Shown in pieces: positions 18,039 to 26,569 of a stretch of DNA of 64,000 nt (positions are counted from its first letter, which is position 1; the number at the start of each line of letters is the position of its first letter). Where the stretch lies: assembly GCA_027492585.1 (NCBI GenBank), contig JAPUEK010000051.1, forward strand, positions 1 through 64,000. The letters are read 5' to 3'. This stretch comes from Paracoccaceae bacterium (lineage in GTDB: Bacteria; Pseudomonadota; Alphaproteobacteria; Rhodobacterales; Rhodobacteraceae). Both the position numbers and the translations under genes were made by a program. Under the pieces are notes generated by a model that saw only the letters and a program-made list of their open reading frames with translations, was not told the origin of the DNA and made no database searches.

Positions 18039-19076
18039 TCAGACCACTTCCTTGCGTAGCGTGATCGCCTCGACGATGGCCTCCATCGCCAGCACCCCCA
18101 GCGGCCTGCCGTCGGCCGGATCGGTGACGGTCAATCGGGTCACACGCCGCTCTGCCATCACCCGGCCCGCCTCTTCCAGCGAGGAATCGCCCGGGATCGT
18201 GTCCTGCGGCGCACCTTCCGCAGGCAGCGGCGCCATGGCGGCATCGGTGCGGATCACGCGGCCGCGGTTCACCTCGCGCACGAAGCTTTCGATATAGGCA
18301 TCTGCCGGGCGCAGCACGATGTCCTGGCTGGTGCCTTGCTGGATGATCTCGCCGTCGCGCAGGATGGCGATGGCATCGCCCAGGCGCAGCGCCTCGTCGA
18401 GGTCGTGGGTGATGAAGACGATGGTCTTGCGGATCTCCTGCTGCAGGTCCAGCAGCACCGACTGCATGTCCACCCGGATCAGCGGGTCCAGCGCCGAGAA
18501 GGCCTCGTCCATCAGCAGGATCGGCGCATCGTTAGCCAGCGCCCGCGCCAGACCCACCCGCTGCTGCATCCCGCCGGAAAGCTGGTTGGGATACTTCGCC
18601 TCGAACCCCTTCAGGCCCACCCGTTCGATCCAGCGCATCGAGGTCTCGATACGCTTGTCGCGGGGGATGCCCTGCACCTCCAGCCCGTAGCCGGTGTTTT
18701 CCAGCACGGTCCGGTTGGGCAGAAGGGCGAATTTCTGGAACACCATCGCCGTCTTGTGACGGCGGAATTCGCGCAGGGCCTCGGGCGGCATCTTGACCAC
18801 ATCCTCGCCCCCGGCCAGCACCTCGCCGGCGGTGGGTTCGATCAGGCGGTTGATATGGCGGATCAGCGTGGACTTGCCCGAGCCGGAAAGCCCCATGATC
18901 ACCTGGATACGGCCCGCCGGCATGACCATGTTGATGTTGTTCAGGCCCAGGACGTGCTGGTGCTTCTGGTTCAGTTCCGTCTTGGTCATCCCCGCGCGCA
19001 CGCGGTCGATCAGCGACGCATCCGGGCCGAAGATCTTGTAGAGGTTGCGGATCTCGATTCCGATCGGCTCAGCCAT
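18039..19076 (-). CDS. proV: glycine betaine/proline-type ABC transporter ATPase
   Basis: A 345-residue ABC ATPase of the ProV/OpuAA class. Walker A GLSGSGKST (about 63-71), signature LSGGMQQRVGLARAL (about 166-180), Walker B ILLMDEAFSALDP and switch His in FITHDLDEAL are intact. The C-terminal 70 residues look like a short CBS-type region (RRVTRLTVTDPADGRPLGVL), the ionic-strength sensing part in this family. It is the last gene of a minus-strand operon after the binding protein and permease and overlaps the permease end by 8 bases. It would power uptake of betaine or related osmoprotectants. Confidence 0.9.
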   Translation of the reverse strand: MAEPIGIEIRNLYKIFGPDASLIDRVRAGMTKTELNQKHQHVLGLNNINMVMPAGRIQVIMGLSGSGKSTLIRHINRLIEPTAGEVLAGGEDVVKMPPEALREFRRHKTAMVFQKFALLPNRTVLENTGYGLEVQGIPRDKRIETSMRWIERVGLKGFEAKYPNQLSGGMQQRVGLARALANDAPILLMDEAFSALDPLIRVDMQSVLLDLQQEIRKTIVFITHDLDEALRLGDAIAILRDGEIIQQGTSQDIVLRPADAYIESFVREVNRGRVIRTDAAMAPLPAEGAPQDTIPGDSSLEEAGRVMAERRVTRLTVTDPADGRPLGVLAMEAIVEAITLRKEVV

Positions 19077-19956
19077 GGATCACCTCGGTATGTTTCTGCA
19101 GGCGCTTGCCGAAGGACTGGCTCACGCGGTCGAAGATGATGGCGATGCCGACGATGGCGAAGCCGTTGAAGAGCCCAAGCGAGAAATACTGGTTCGAGAT
19201 CGCCCGCAACACCGGCTGGCCCAGGCCCTGCACCCCGATCATCGAGGCGATCACCACCATCGCCAGCGCCATCATGATGGTCTGGTTGATCCCGGCCATG
19301 ATCGTCGGCAGGGCAAGCGGCAACTGCACGTTCTTCAGCTTCTGCCAGGTCGAGGAACCGAAGGCATCCGCCGCTTCGAGCATCTCCTTGTCGACCAGCC
19401 GGATGCCCAGGTTGGTCAGGCGGATGATCGGCGGCATGGCATAGATGACCACCGCGATCACCCCCGGCACCCGGCCGATCCCCAGCAGCATAACGACCGG
19501 GATCAGGTAGACGAAGCTGGGCATGGTCTGCATCACGTCGAGGATCGGGTTGATCACCGCCTGCACCCGGCTCCAGCGCGCCATGGCGATGCCCAGCGGA
19601 ATACCGATCACCAGAGAGATCACCGTGCAGACGAAGATCATCGAGATGGTTTTCATCGTGTCTTCCCACATGCCGAAGACTCCGATCACCAGCAAGATGA
19701 CGCCGGTCAAGAGCGTGATCCGCCAGCTGCGGCTGGCCACCCAAGCGATCGCCACGATCAGCAGGAAGATCACGATCCAGGGTGTCCGCAGCATGAACTG
19801 CTCGGCATAGATCAGGAACACCCGCAACGGATCGAAGAAGCTTTCGATGGCACCGCCGTAGGCTCGGGTCAAATCGCGGAAGCCGCTGTCGATCGTCTTG
19901 CTCAACTCGCGCAGGAATGTGCCGTTCAGTTGCGGGAACTTGGTCAGGAAATCCAT
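19069..19956 (-). CDS. proW: glycine betaine/proline-type ABC transporter permease
   Basis: A 295-residue inner-membrane permease with about seven hydrophobic segments and the EAA-type loop EAADAFGSSTWQKLKNVQLPLALPTIMAGINQ typical of ProW/OpuAB, here spread over residues near 195-225. It follows the binding-protein gene after a gap of about 100 bases that contains a GC-rich hairpin, and overlaps the ATPase gene by 8 bases. With the ATPase and binding protein it forms the importer. Confidence 0.9.
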   Translation of the reverse strand: MDFLTKFPQLNGTFLRELSKTIDSGFRDLTRAYGGAIESFFDPLRVFLIYAEQFMLRTPWIVIFLLIVAIAWVASRSWRITLLTGVILLVIGVFGMWEDTMKTISMIFVCTVISLVIGIPLGIAMARWSRVQAVINPILDVMQTMPSFVYLIPVVMLLGIGRVPGVIAVVIYAMPPIIRLTNLGIRLVDKEMLEAADAFGSSTWQKLKNVQLPLALPTIMAGINQTIMMALAMVVIASMIGVQGLGQPVLRAISNQYFSLGLFNGFAIVGIAIIFDRVSQSFGKRLQKHTEVIHG

Positions 19957-20010
19957 GTCGGGAATGCCTCTCCGGGGCTTGCCATGAAGGGGGCTTCGTC
20001 AGGAATGGCA

Positions 20011-20038
20011 AAGGGGGGCGATCAGCACCGCCCCCCTT
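20011..20038 (-). terminator. intercistronic hairpin between binding-protein and permease genes
   Basis: AAGGGGGGCG (20011-20020) pairs perfectly with CGCCCCCCTT (20029-20038) around an 8-base loop. In the minus-strand transcript it falls just after the binding-protein stop and is followed by only three T, so it is a weak terminator or an RNA-stabilising stem. Such stems often keep binding-protein mRNA more abundant than that of the membrane genes. Confidence 0.5.
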
Positions 20039-20054
20039 GCAACCTTTCCGCGGA

Positions 20055-21056
20055 TCAGAGAGCGGCCTTGATCTTCTCGGCTGCTTCGGGAGAGACCCAC
20101 GCCTTCCAGAGATCCTCGTTCTGTTCCAGGAAGTGGCGCGCGCCATCTTCGCCGGTGGCCTGGTTGTCGGTCATCCAGGCCATCACGCCGTTGACGGTGG
20201 CGTTGGTCCAGGACCGCTTGCCCAGATAGTCCATCACTTCGGCCGGGGCGGTGTCGGCCCAGGCCTTGGCGACGACGGTCTGCACCTTGTCCTTCGGCCA
20301 GTCGTTCTTCTTCGGCTCGGCGCAATCGGCGTTCGAGGTGCAGGACTTCCACTCGTCCATGTCCAGATCGACGCCATGGCCCAGCTTGACCATCTCGTAT
20401 TTGCCCAGAAGCGCGGTCGGCGCCCAGTAGTAGCCGACCCAGCCCTGCTTCTGCTCGTAAGCCCGCGCGATCGACCCGTCCAGGCCCGCGGCCGAGCCGG
20501 TATCGACCAGGGTGAAGCCCGCGGCTTCCGCACCGAAGGCCTTGTAGAGCTGTGCGGTCACGACCGTGCCGCCCCAGCCCTGCGGGCCGTTGAACACCGC
20601 GCCCTTCGAGCTGTCCTCGGGATCGGGGAACAGTTCGGGATGCTTCAGCACGTCGTCGATGGTCTTGATGTTGGGATTTGCATCGGCGATGTATTTCGGG
20701 ATCCACCAGCCCTGCACGGCGCCATCCGACAGGATGTCCGTGGTGACGACGATCTTGCCTTCATCGATGCCCTGCTTGATCACCTCCGGCACCAGGTCGA
20801 CCCAGCCTTCGGGCGCGATCTCGGGCTGGCCCTTTTCCACCATCGAGGTGATGGTGGGTACGGTGTCGCCCTGGATGATCTCGGCGCTGCAGCCATAGCC
20901 GTTGTTCAGGATGAACTGGTCCACCGCGGCAGCCAGTTCGGCGCTTTGCCAGTTCATGCTGGCGATGGTGAGGCTGCCGCAATCCTGCGCGGCGGCCATT
21001 CCCGAGAACCCGGCCAAAGCCGTGGTGACGGTCAGTGATGCCATCAGTCTTTTCAT
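20055..21056 (-). CDS. proX: glycine betaine-type ABC substrate-binding protein
   Basis: A 333-residue periplasmic OpuAC-family binding protein. A signal peptide with MKRL, a hydrophobic core and an AAAQD cleavage region occupies the first 24 residues. Recognisable family stretches are GSLTIASMNWQSAELAAAV, SDGAVQGWWIP and YYWAPTALLGKYEMVKLG, where Trp residues form the quaternary-ammonium cage in this family. Two Cys pairs may form disulphides. It is first in the operon (binding protein, permease, ATPase), the reverse of E. coli proVWX. The ligand is likely betaine, choline or a related compound, but the exact one cannot be told from the sequence. Confidence 0.88.
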   Translation of the reverse strand: MKRLMASLTVTTALAGFSGMAAAQDCGSLTIASMNWQSAELAAAVDQFILNNGYGCSAEIIQGDTVPTITSMVEKGQPEIAPEGWVDLVPEVIKQGIDEGKIVVTTDILSDGAVQGWWIPKYIADANPNIKTIDDVLKHPELFPDPEDSSKGAVFNGPQGWGGTVVTAQLYKAFGAEAAGFTLVDTGSAAGLDGSIARAYEQKQGWVGYYWAPTALLGKYEMVKLGHGVDLDMDEWKSCTSNADCAEPKKNDWPKDKVQTVVAKAWADTAPAEVMDYLGKRSWTNATVNGVMAWMTDNQATGEDGARHFLEQNEDLWKAWVSPEAAEKIKAAL

Positions 21057-21267
21057 GGATGCTCTCCCTGTCAGGTTGGTTGTCTTCCGCGCTTAGAGGC
21101 CGGGGATACCATCCCGCCTCCGCGCTATTTCTTTTGTCCTTGATGGCAGTTGCTCGCGCAGGCCATCGGAACTTTTGCGGCATATTTGTGCGGTATTGCG
21201 GCAATGACAGCAGGCTTTATTGCGCTATTCGGGCTGAGGCCGACGCAGCCCTTGGCCCGTGATCATC

Positions 21268-21610
21268 AGCGCCTGCGAATGGTCCCGAGTGACGTGAAAC
21301 GGTTCATGAGCGCAATTCGCAACCGGACCTCCGCCTCTTGCCGGTCGAAGTCTCTGGCCATGAGGCGCTCGCCGGGGAGTTTGAGGTCAAGCAGGTGAAT
21401 GACACAGGTTCGAGAGAACCTGCGAGGCCATCCTGGCTCCGAGGCGACATCGACGGTGATACCCGGACCATTTCTCCCAGTAGGTCCACCCGAAGCGTTT
21501 GCAGGCCTGAAGCTCGGGATCATGTCCCTTCCAGTCCCGGGCAATTTCCCGTGGCCGTTTGATGGCAGCGGCGCCTCGGGACGCAATGGCGGCATGGCAG
21601 CCTTCGTGCC
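21268..21610 (-). pseudogene. C-terminal remnant of an IS5-family transposase
   Basis: On the minus strand one frame reads ARDWKGHDPELQACKRFGW, YWEKWSGYHRRCRLGARM and the next GERLMARDFDRQEAEVRLRI, ALMNRFTSLGT. These match the end of IS5-group transposases common in Rhodobacterales (KWSGYHRRSR...RLMARDFDRQ). There is a frameshift and the N-terminal part is gone. The gap between the betaine transporter and the dehydrogenase gene holds nothing else recognisable. Confidence 0.65.
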
Positions 21611-21623
21611 ATAAATGCCATCC

Positions 21624-22781
21624 TCACCACGCCTGGCGATAGATGGCAAGCGCGTCCGCCTCTGACACGGGGCGGGGATTGTTGACCAGAAGGCGTTGCT
21701 GCTTCATTGCCGCGGCTGCCATGCCCGGCAGAGCCTCATGCGGAATGCCGACGTCGCGCAGCCGCTGCGGCATTCCAAGGCGGCGGATCAGGTCCTCAAG
21801 CGCCGTAATGAAAGCTTTGGCGCGGTGGGGCTCGTCAGTCCCGGCCAGCGCCGGGAAAGGATCGGCCGCGATTTCGGCATAGGTCGCTGCAGCCGCTGGC
21901 AGGTTGAACCGCAGGACATGCGTCAGGAGAAGCGCGTTCGACAGACCGTGCGGGATGTGGAAGAGCCCGCCCATCGGATAGGCCAGAGCATGAACGGCGG
22001 CAACCGGGGAATTGGCAAAGGCCTGACCGGCCAGCATGGCGCCCAGAAGCATAGCTTCGCGCGCGGCGCGGTCGTGGCCGCGATGGACTGCCGTTTCGAT
22101 ATGTCCGCCCAGCAGGCGCAGCGCCTGTCGGGCCAGCATCCGCGACATCGGGTTGTTGTTGGGGCTGGCCGAAGCGTAGGCCTCGATCGCGTGGACCATC
22201 GCGTCGATCCCCGTCGCCGAGGTGATCGCCGGGGGCAGTTCCAAGGTCAGGTCGGCGTCCAGAATGGCAAGGTCTGGCAGAAGGATTTCCGACGAGATGC
22301 CGCGCTTTTCCTCGCCGTCGACCGTTAGGATGGCGACCGGCGTCACTTCCGAGCCGGTCCCGGCCGTGGTTGGCATCAGCACCAGCGGCAGGCGCCTGCC
22401 GCGGGCCTGCCCGACGCCCCAGGCCTGATCCAGCGGCTGGTCGCTGCCCAGGCGGAAGGCCGCAACCTTTGCCACATCCAGCGACGAGCCCCCGCCCAAG
22501 CCCAGCACGCCGCTCACCCCGACGGCGCGGCCAGCGGCGATGGCCGCGTCCAGCGTTGCGACCGAGGGATCGGGTTCGACCTGATCGAAGATCGTGACCT
22601 CGTGTCCGGCCGCTTGCAGGGCGTCTACAGGTGTACGGTCGAGGCCGATCCGGCGCAGGCCGGGGTCGGTCACCAGAAGAACGCGAGGGCCGAGGATCGG
22701 CCCCGCGTGCCGCGCCAGGTCGGCCGCGGCGCCCGAACGGACCAGGATGGACCGGGTGGTATGGAAGGCGAAGGCGGTCAT
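21624..22781 (-). CDS. iron-containing alcohol dehydrogenase
   Basis: A 385-residue group III alcohol dehydrogenase. The NAD-binding segment VLGLGGGSSLDVAK (about 93-106), PTTAGTGSEVTP (about 137-148), and metal ligands in ATGIDAMVHAIEAY and FHIPHGLSNA are all present. Family members oxidise alcohols or reduce maleylacetate; the substrate here is open. It is the last gene of the ten-gene minus-strand operon, 13 bases after the permease gene, so it probably handles an alcohol, aldehyde or keto product of that pathway. Confidence 0.88.
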   Translation of the reverse strand: MTAFAFHTTRSILVRSGAAADLARHAGPILGPRVLLVTDPGLRRIGLDRTPVDALQAAGHEVTIFDQVEPDPSVATLDAAIAAGRAVGVSGVLGLGGGSSLDVAKVAAFRLGSDQPLDQAWGVGQARGRRLPLVLMPTTAGTGSEVTPVAILTVDGEEKRGISSEILLPDLAILDADLTLELPPAITSATGIDAMVHAIEAYASASPNNNPMSRMLARQALRLLGGHIETAVHRGHDRAAREAMLLGAMLAGQAFANSPVAAVHALAYPMGGLFHIPHGLSNALLLTHVLRFNLPAAAATYAEIAADPFPALAGTDEPHRAKAFITALEDLIRRLGMPQRLRDVGIPHEALPGMAAAAMKQQRLLVNNPRPVSEADALAIYRQAW

Positions 22782-22794
22782 CGGGCCTCGTGCG

Positions 22795-23841
22795 TCAAGG
22801 GGCAGGACGGGATGGCCCCGTCCTCTCCTGCTGCGTCAGTTGATTTCCTGGGGCGCGGCCCCGTGCCAGCTGCGACAGCGCCACGGCCACGACCAGCGCC
22901 CCCCCGTAGAACAGGTTCTGGACGTAGGTCTGGATACCCAGGATCGTCAGCCCGGTGATGCCCACGACCAGGAAATACACCGCGAAGAGCGAGCCCCAGG
23001 GGTTGAACCGGCCGGGGACAATGCTGGTAGCGCCCAGGAAGGCGGCGGCGAAGGCTGGGAGCAGGAAGGTGTTGCCCGACAGCGGGTCCGCCCCGCCGAT
23101 TGTGCCTACATAGAGAAGTCCCGCCGCAGAGCTGAGAAGACCGGATGCGACCAGCGCCCCGAAACGGATGGAGGTCACCCGAACACCTGAAAGGCGCGCC
23201 ACCTCCCGTCCGCGACCGACGAATAGAAGGCGTCTGCCAAGCATCGTGTAACCCAGCAGGTACCAGATCGCCACGCACAGCGCCAAGGCGTAGTAGAAGG
23301 CCAACGGGATGCCGAAGAGCCGCGTCACGATTACCCATTGCACCAGCGACGGAGACAGGCCGCTGATCGTCATCGACCCGCTGATCCACAGCACGATCCC
23401 GTTGATGAAGGTGCCTGTGCCAAGGGTCACGATCAGCGACGGGATACGGAAGTAGAGGATCACGCTGGCGTTCACGATGCCCGTGATCACGCCCACCCCC
23501 AGCGACACCGGGATCGCCAGCCCAAGCGGCCAGCCCGCCTTGGCGTTCAGGAGCGCCAGAACCATTGCCGACAAAGTCAGGTTGGCCGCGATCGAGAGGT
23601 CGAAGTCGCCTGCGGTAAGCGGGATGATCAGCGCCATCGTCAGCACCACCAGCACCGACTGCGATCCCAGCATGGTCGAGATGTTGGCCCAGGACAAGAA
23701 GGCCTCGGGCCGGATGCTGCCGAAGATCGCGACCAGGACGGCGATCCCGACGATCAGTGCCACCCGCTCGAAAAGACTGAGAAGCCGCTTGTGCAGCGGT
23801 TCGGATGCCGCGCCTGTCGCGCTCTGTGTAAGCCATGTCAT
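22795..23841 (-). CDS. ABC transporter permease, RbsC type
   Basis: A 348-residue inner-membrane permease of the ribose/branched-chain (BPD_transp_2) class with eight to ten hydrophobic segments. LTAGDFDLSIAANLTLSAMV near residues 75-95 and AFLGATSI near 280 are family landmarks. It begins within the last bases of the ATPase gene (4-base overlap) and forms the membrane channel for the importer encoded by the two genes before it. Confidence 0.88.
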   Translation of the reverse strand: MTWLTQSATGAASEPLHKRLLSLFERVALIVGIAVLVAIFGSIRPEAFLSWANISTMLGSQSVLVVLTMALIIPLTAGDFDLSIAANLTLSAMVLALLNAKAGWPLGLAIPVSLGVGVITGIVNASVILYFRIPSLIVTLGTGTFINGIVLWISGSMTISGLSPSLVQWVIVTRLFGIPLAFYYALALCVAIWYLLGYTMLGRRLLFVGRGREVARLSGVRVTSIRFGALVASGLLSSAAGLLYVGTIGGADPLSGNTFLLPAFAAAFLGATSIVPGRFNPWGSLFAVYFLVVGITGLTILGIQTYVQNLFYGGALVVAVALSQLARGRAPGNQLTQQERTGPSRPAP

Positions 23842-25433
23842 GCCGGTACCCCCTGCCGGGTTTCGTTGGAATGGAGACTTGCGCTGAGAAGGCAGCGTTC
23901 GGCGATGGCGTCCTTGCTGATCTCGTTGCCAACCAGTTCCGCGATGATCCTGCCCTTGGAAAAGATCAGTACGCGGTCACAAAGCTGGGCCAGCTGTTCT
24001 GCGTCGCTGCTGGCGCAAAGTGTGGCGGTGCCTTTTGCCTTCGCGGCATCCAGCGCCTCGAAGATCTTCTGGCGGGCGCCCACGTCGACCCCCTGGGTGG
24101 GTTCATCCAGAAGCAGCAGGCGCGGCTCGGTCTGGAGCCACTTGGCCATCAGCACCTTCTGCTGGTTTCCGCCGGAAAAGTTCTGCAAGGCTAGGTCGGG
24201 CCGATTGGGCCGCACCTCGTAGGCGCTGCACTGGTCGGCCGACCAGCGGCCGATGGCCGACCAGTCGAGGCCAAACACGGTGCGAAACCGGCCCAGAACT
24301 GGCAGTGTCAGGTTGTCGGCGGCCGATAGCTCGCCCACCCCGGCGCGCGCAAGGCGATCCCCCGGCAGGAGCGCCATTCCTTGCGCCATCGCCACGTCGG
24401 GCAGCATGTCCGAGGCCAAAAGGCTGGTCCCGCCGATCTCGATCCGGCCGGATTGGGCCTGCGCCGCGCCGAAGGCCAGATACGGCACTTCGTCATAGCC
24501 CGAACCGATCAGGCCGGTCAGTCCGACGACCTCGCCCGCGCGGAGCGTGACGTTCACGTCGCGGACGATCTTGCCCGACAGGCCGTTTAAGCTGGCCGCC
24601 ACCGGCTGGGCGGAAAGATCACGGTAGGTCGTCTGGTAAAGCCGGACTTTGCGCCCGACGATCAGCTCGACAAAGCTCGCGTGATCGGCCCCCGCGCTGT
24701 CGAGAGTCCCGGACACGCGGCCGTCGCGCAGCACCGTCACGCGGTTGGTGATCTCGACCACCTCGTCGATATCGTGCGAGACGAAGATCACGCTGGCTCC
24801 GCGGGCGGTGATCGACCGCACCAGCGCGAACAACTGCTGCACCCCATCTCGCGGCAGGAAGGGCGTAGGCTCGTCAAGGACGAGGATGCCTGCCTCCTGA
24901 TCCCCGATGTCAGGGCCGGGCAGGCTGCAGAAGGCGCGGACGATGGCCACCATCGCCCGTTCCACCGGGCTGAGGTCGGACAGTTGCCGGCGCGGGTCGA
25001 TGTCGAGACCGAACCGGCCGAAATCCTCGCGCGCGCGGCGGGTTTCGGCCCGCCAGTCGATGTAAGGCGCATTGCCTTTGGCAAACTCTTCGAGTCGCAG
25101 GTTTTCCAGCACCGACAAGGTCGGGATCAGGCCCAGGTGCTGATGGACAAACGCGATGCGGCGCCCCGCGGAATCGGACCGCTCCTGCGACAGGTCGATC
25201 CGCCGGCCGTAGAGATCCAGCGTTCCCCCCGGCTCGGGCTGGTGGAAGCCGGACAGGATCTTGATCAGCGTCGACTTGCCCGATCCGTTTTGGCCAAGCA
25301 GGCCATGCACTTCGCCACGACCGACATCGAGCGAGACACTGTCCAGCGCCAGCACCCCGCCAAATCGCTTGGTCAGGTTGCACAGGGCAAGCGCCGGGGT
25401 ATCCCCCGGCGCCGTTTTGACCCTCGCGGTCAC
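23838..25433 (-). CDS. ABC transporter ATPase, RbsA/MglA type
   Basis: A 531-residue double ABC ATPase. The first half has a full Walker A, GQNGSGKST (about 48-56), and Walker B ILVLDEPTPFL. The second half has a degenerate Walker A (GLIGSGYDEV) but a clear signature, FSGGNQQKVLMAKWL, and LLLLDEPTQGVDVGA. This asymmetry is usual for sugar-type importers. It overlaps both the binding-protein gene and the permease gene by 4 bases. The signature of the first half (LSPVERAMVAIVRA) is less standard than usual. Confidence 0.9.
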   Translation of the reverse strand: MTARVKTAPGDTPALALCNLTKRFGGVLALDSVSLDVGRGEVHGLLGQNGSGKSTLIKILSGFHQPEPGGTLDLYGRRIDLSQERSDSAGRRIAFVHQHLGLIPTLSVLENLRLEEFAKGNAPYIDWRAETRRAREDFGRFGLDIDPRRQLSDLSPVERAMVAIVRAFCSLPGPDIGDQEAGILVLDEPTPFLPRDGVQQLFALVRSITARGASVIFVSHDIDEVVEITNRVTVLRDGRVSGTLDSAGADHASFVELIVGRKVRLYQTTYRDLSAQPVAASLNGLSGKIVRDVNVTLRAGEVVGLTGLIGSGYDEVPYLAFGAAQAQSGRIEIGGTSLLASDMLPDVAMAQGMALLPGDRLARAGVGELSAADNLTLPVLGRFRTVFGLDWSAIGRWSADQCSAYEVRPNRPDLALQNFSGGNQQKVLMAKWLQTEPRLLLLDEPTQGVDVGARQKIFEALDAAKAKGTATLCASSDAEQLAQLCDRVLIFSKGRIIAELVGNEISKDAIAERCLLSASLHSNETRQGVPA

Positions 25434-26551
25434 TCAAGACCCCAGAGCTTGTTGTAGCCGGCGATGTAGCTGTCGCCGTAGCCCTTGTCGAATTCGGCCG
25501 GCGTTCCGGCGGAAGCGGCGTTGTCCTTGTCGAAGATGAAGAACGGCACATAAAGCTCGTTCTTCGCGTCCATCCCGCAAAGCTCGCGCATCGAGCCGTC
25601 CAGGATCGACCGGGCAACCCAGCCGATGCTCTCGCCGATGTCCATCTCGACATTTCCCTTCTGGATTTCGTCGATGACGAACGGGGTGCCGTTGAAGGTG
25701 GCGATCTTCACGTCTGCGCTGCGTCCGGTGATCGTCAGCGCAGGCAGGACGAACTGGCTCATGCTGTCATAGATCGGGATGACGTAGTTGATGGTCGGAT
25801 CCGCGATCACGGCCGACTGCACGCTGGTCTGGATCTTGGTCGACCATTCCGGCACCGGCGCATTGATATAGCTGTACTTGCAGCCTTCGCCGCAGGCATC
25901 CAGCGCATCAGTGATGCCTTTCACGAAAGCCGGAGTGGGTACGATCTCGTCCGAGCCGAGGATCACTGCGTTCACTTTGCCGTCGGTCTGGGCGATCGTC
26001 CAGTTGGCCAGAAGCTCGCCGACCTCATGGTATGGCACCCGCATCGCAAGATCGACCGAGGGGTCGGGCTCCTGCGTCGTGTCGTCAAGGTGCGCGGTCT
26101 GCACCGACACGCCCGCGGCTTTCGCTGCGGCGATCTGCGGCCCGAGCAGCGCCGGGTTCACGCCACCCAGCAGTACCACCGCGTCGAAATCGTTGTTGGT
26201 GGCATGTTCCACGCCCTGCGCCCACTGGGTCGGGACGGCCTGGTTTTCCCATTCCACGACCTCGAAGCCCATCGGGGCGGCGACTTCGGCCATCGACTGG
26301 ACGATGTTCTTGTTGAACGGGTTGGCCGAGGACACCGGCATGACCATGATCTTCTTGCCCGCCATGCAGGACTTGGCGTCGAAGGGGTCGCCCGGAGCCT
26401 GGAACTCGGGCAGCGTGCGGTACTTCTCGACCATGGCCTTGGCCGCGTCCACATGGGTGTCGGCGAAGGCCGTGCCGGACAGCAGGGTGGCGCCCAAAAG
26501 CGCCGCTGGTCCGGTGGCGAGCAGTCTTTTTGTCGTGATCTTCATCTTCAT
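25430..26551 (-). CDS. periplasmic substrate-binding protein (Peripla_BP_4 type)
   Basis: A 373-residue secreted binding protein. A signal peptide occupies the first 30 residues (KRLLATGPAALLGATLLSG then AFADT). The body has the two-lobe sugar-binding layout: KIMVMPVSSANPFNKNIVQ in lobe 1, NNDFDAVVLLGG at the cleft, NYVIPIYDSMSQFVLPAL and KIATFNGTPFVIDEIQ in lobe 2. Although the family is best known for sugars, the gene lies directly after an amidase, deacetylase and isochorismatase in one operon, so the ligand may be an amide, imide or related small molecule. Confidence 0.87.
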   Translation of the reverse strand: MKMKITTKRLLATGPAALLGATLLSGTAFADTHVDAAKAMVEKYRTLPEFQAPGDPFDAKSCMAGKKIMVMPVSSANPFNKNIVQSMAEVAAPMGFEVVEWENQAVPTQWAQGVEHATNNDFDAVVLLGGVNPALLGPQIAAAKAAGVSVQTAHLDDTTQEPDPSVDLAMRVPYHEVGELLANWTIAQTDGKVNAVILGSDEIVPTPAFVKGITDALDACGEGCKYSYINAPVPEWSTKIQTSVQSAVIADPTINYVIPIYDSMSQFVLPALTITGRSADVKIATFNGTPFVIDEIQKGNVEMDIGESIGWVARSILDGSMRELCGMDAKNELYVPFFIFDKDNAASAGTPAEFDKGYGDSYIAGYNKLWGLE

Positions 26552-26569
26552 TGCTCCCTGTTGTCTTGT

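Noticed and set aside
18336-19139. A plus-strand frame of 267 codons opposite proV
   Set aside because: It is antisense to an ABC ATPase with all motifs intact.
22594-23190. A plus-strand frame overlapping the alcohol dehydrogenase and permease genes
   Set aside because: It spans two real genes on the other strand and has no domain or start signal.
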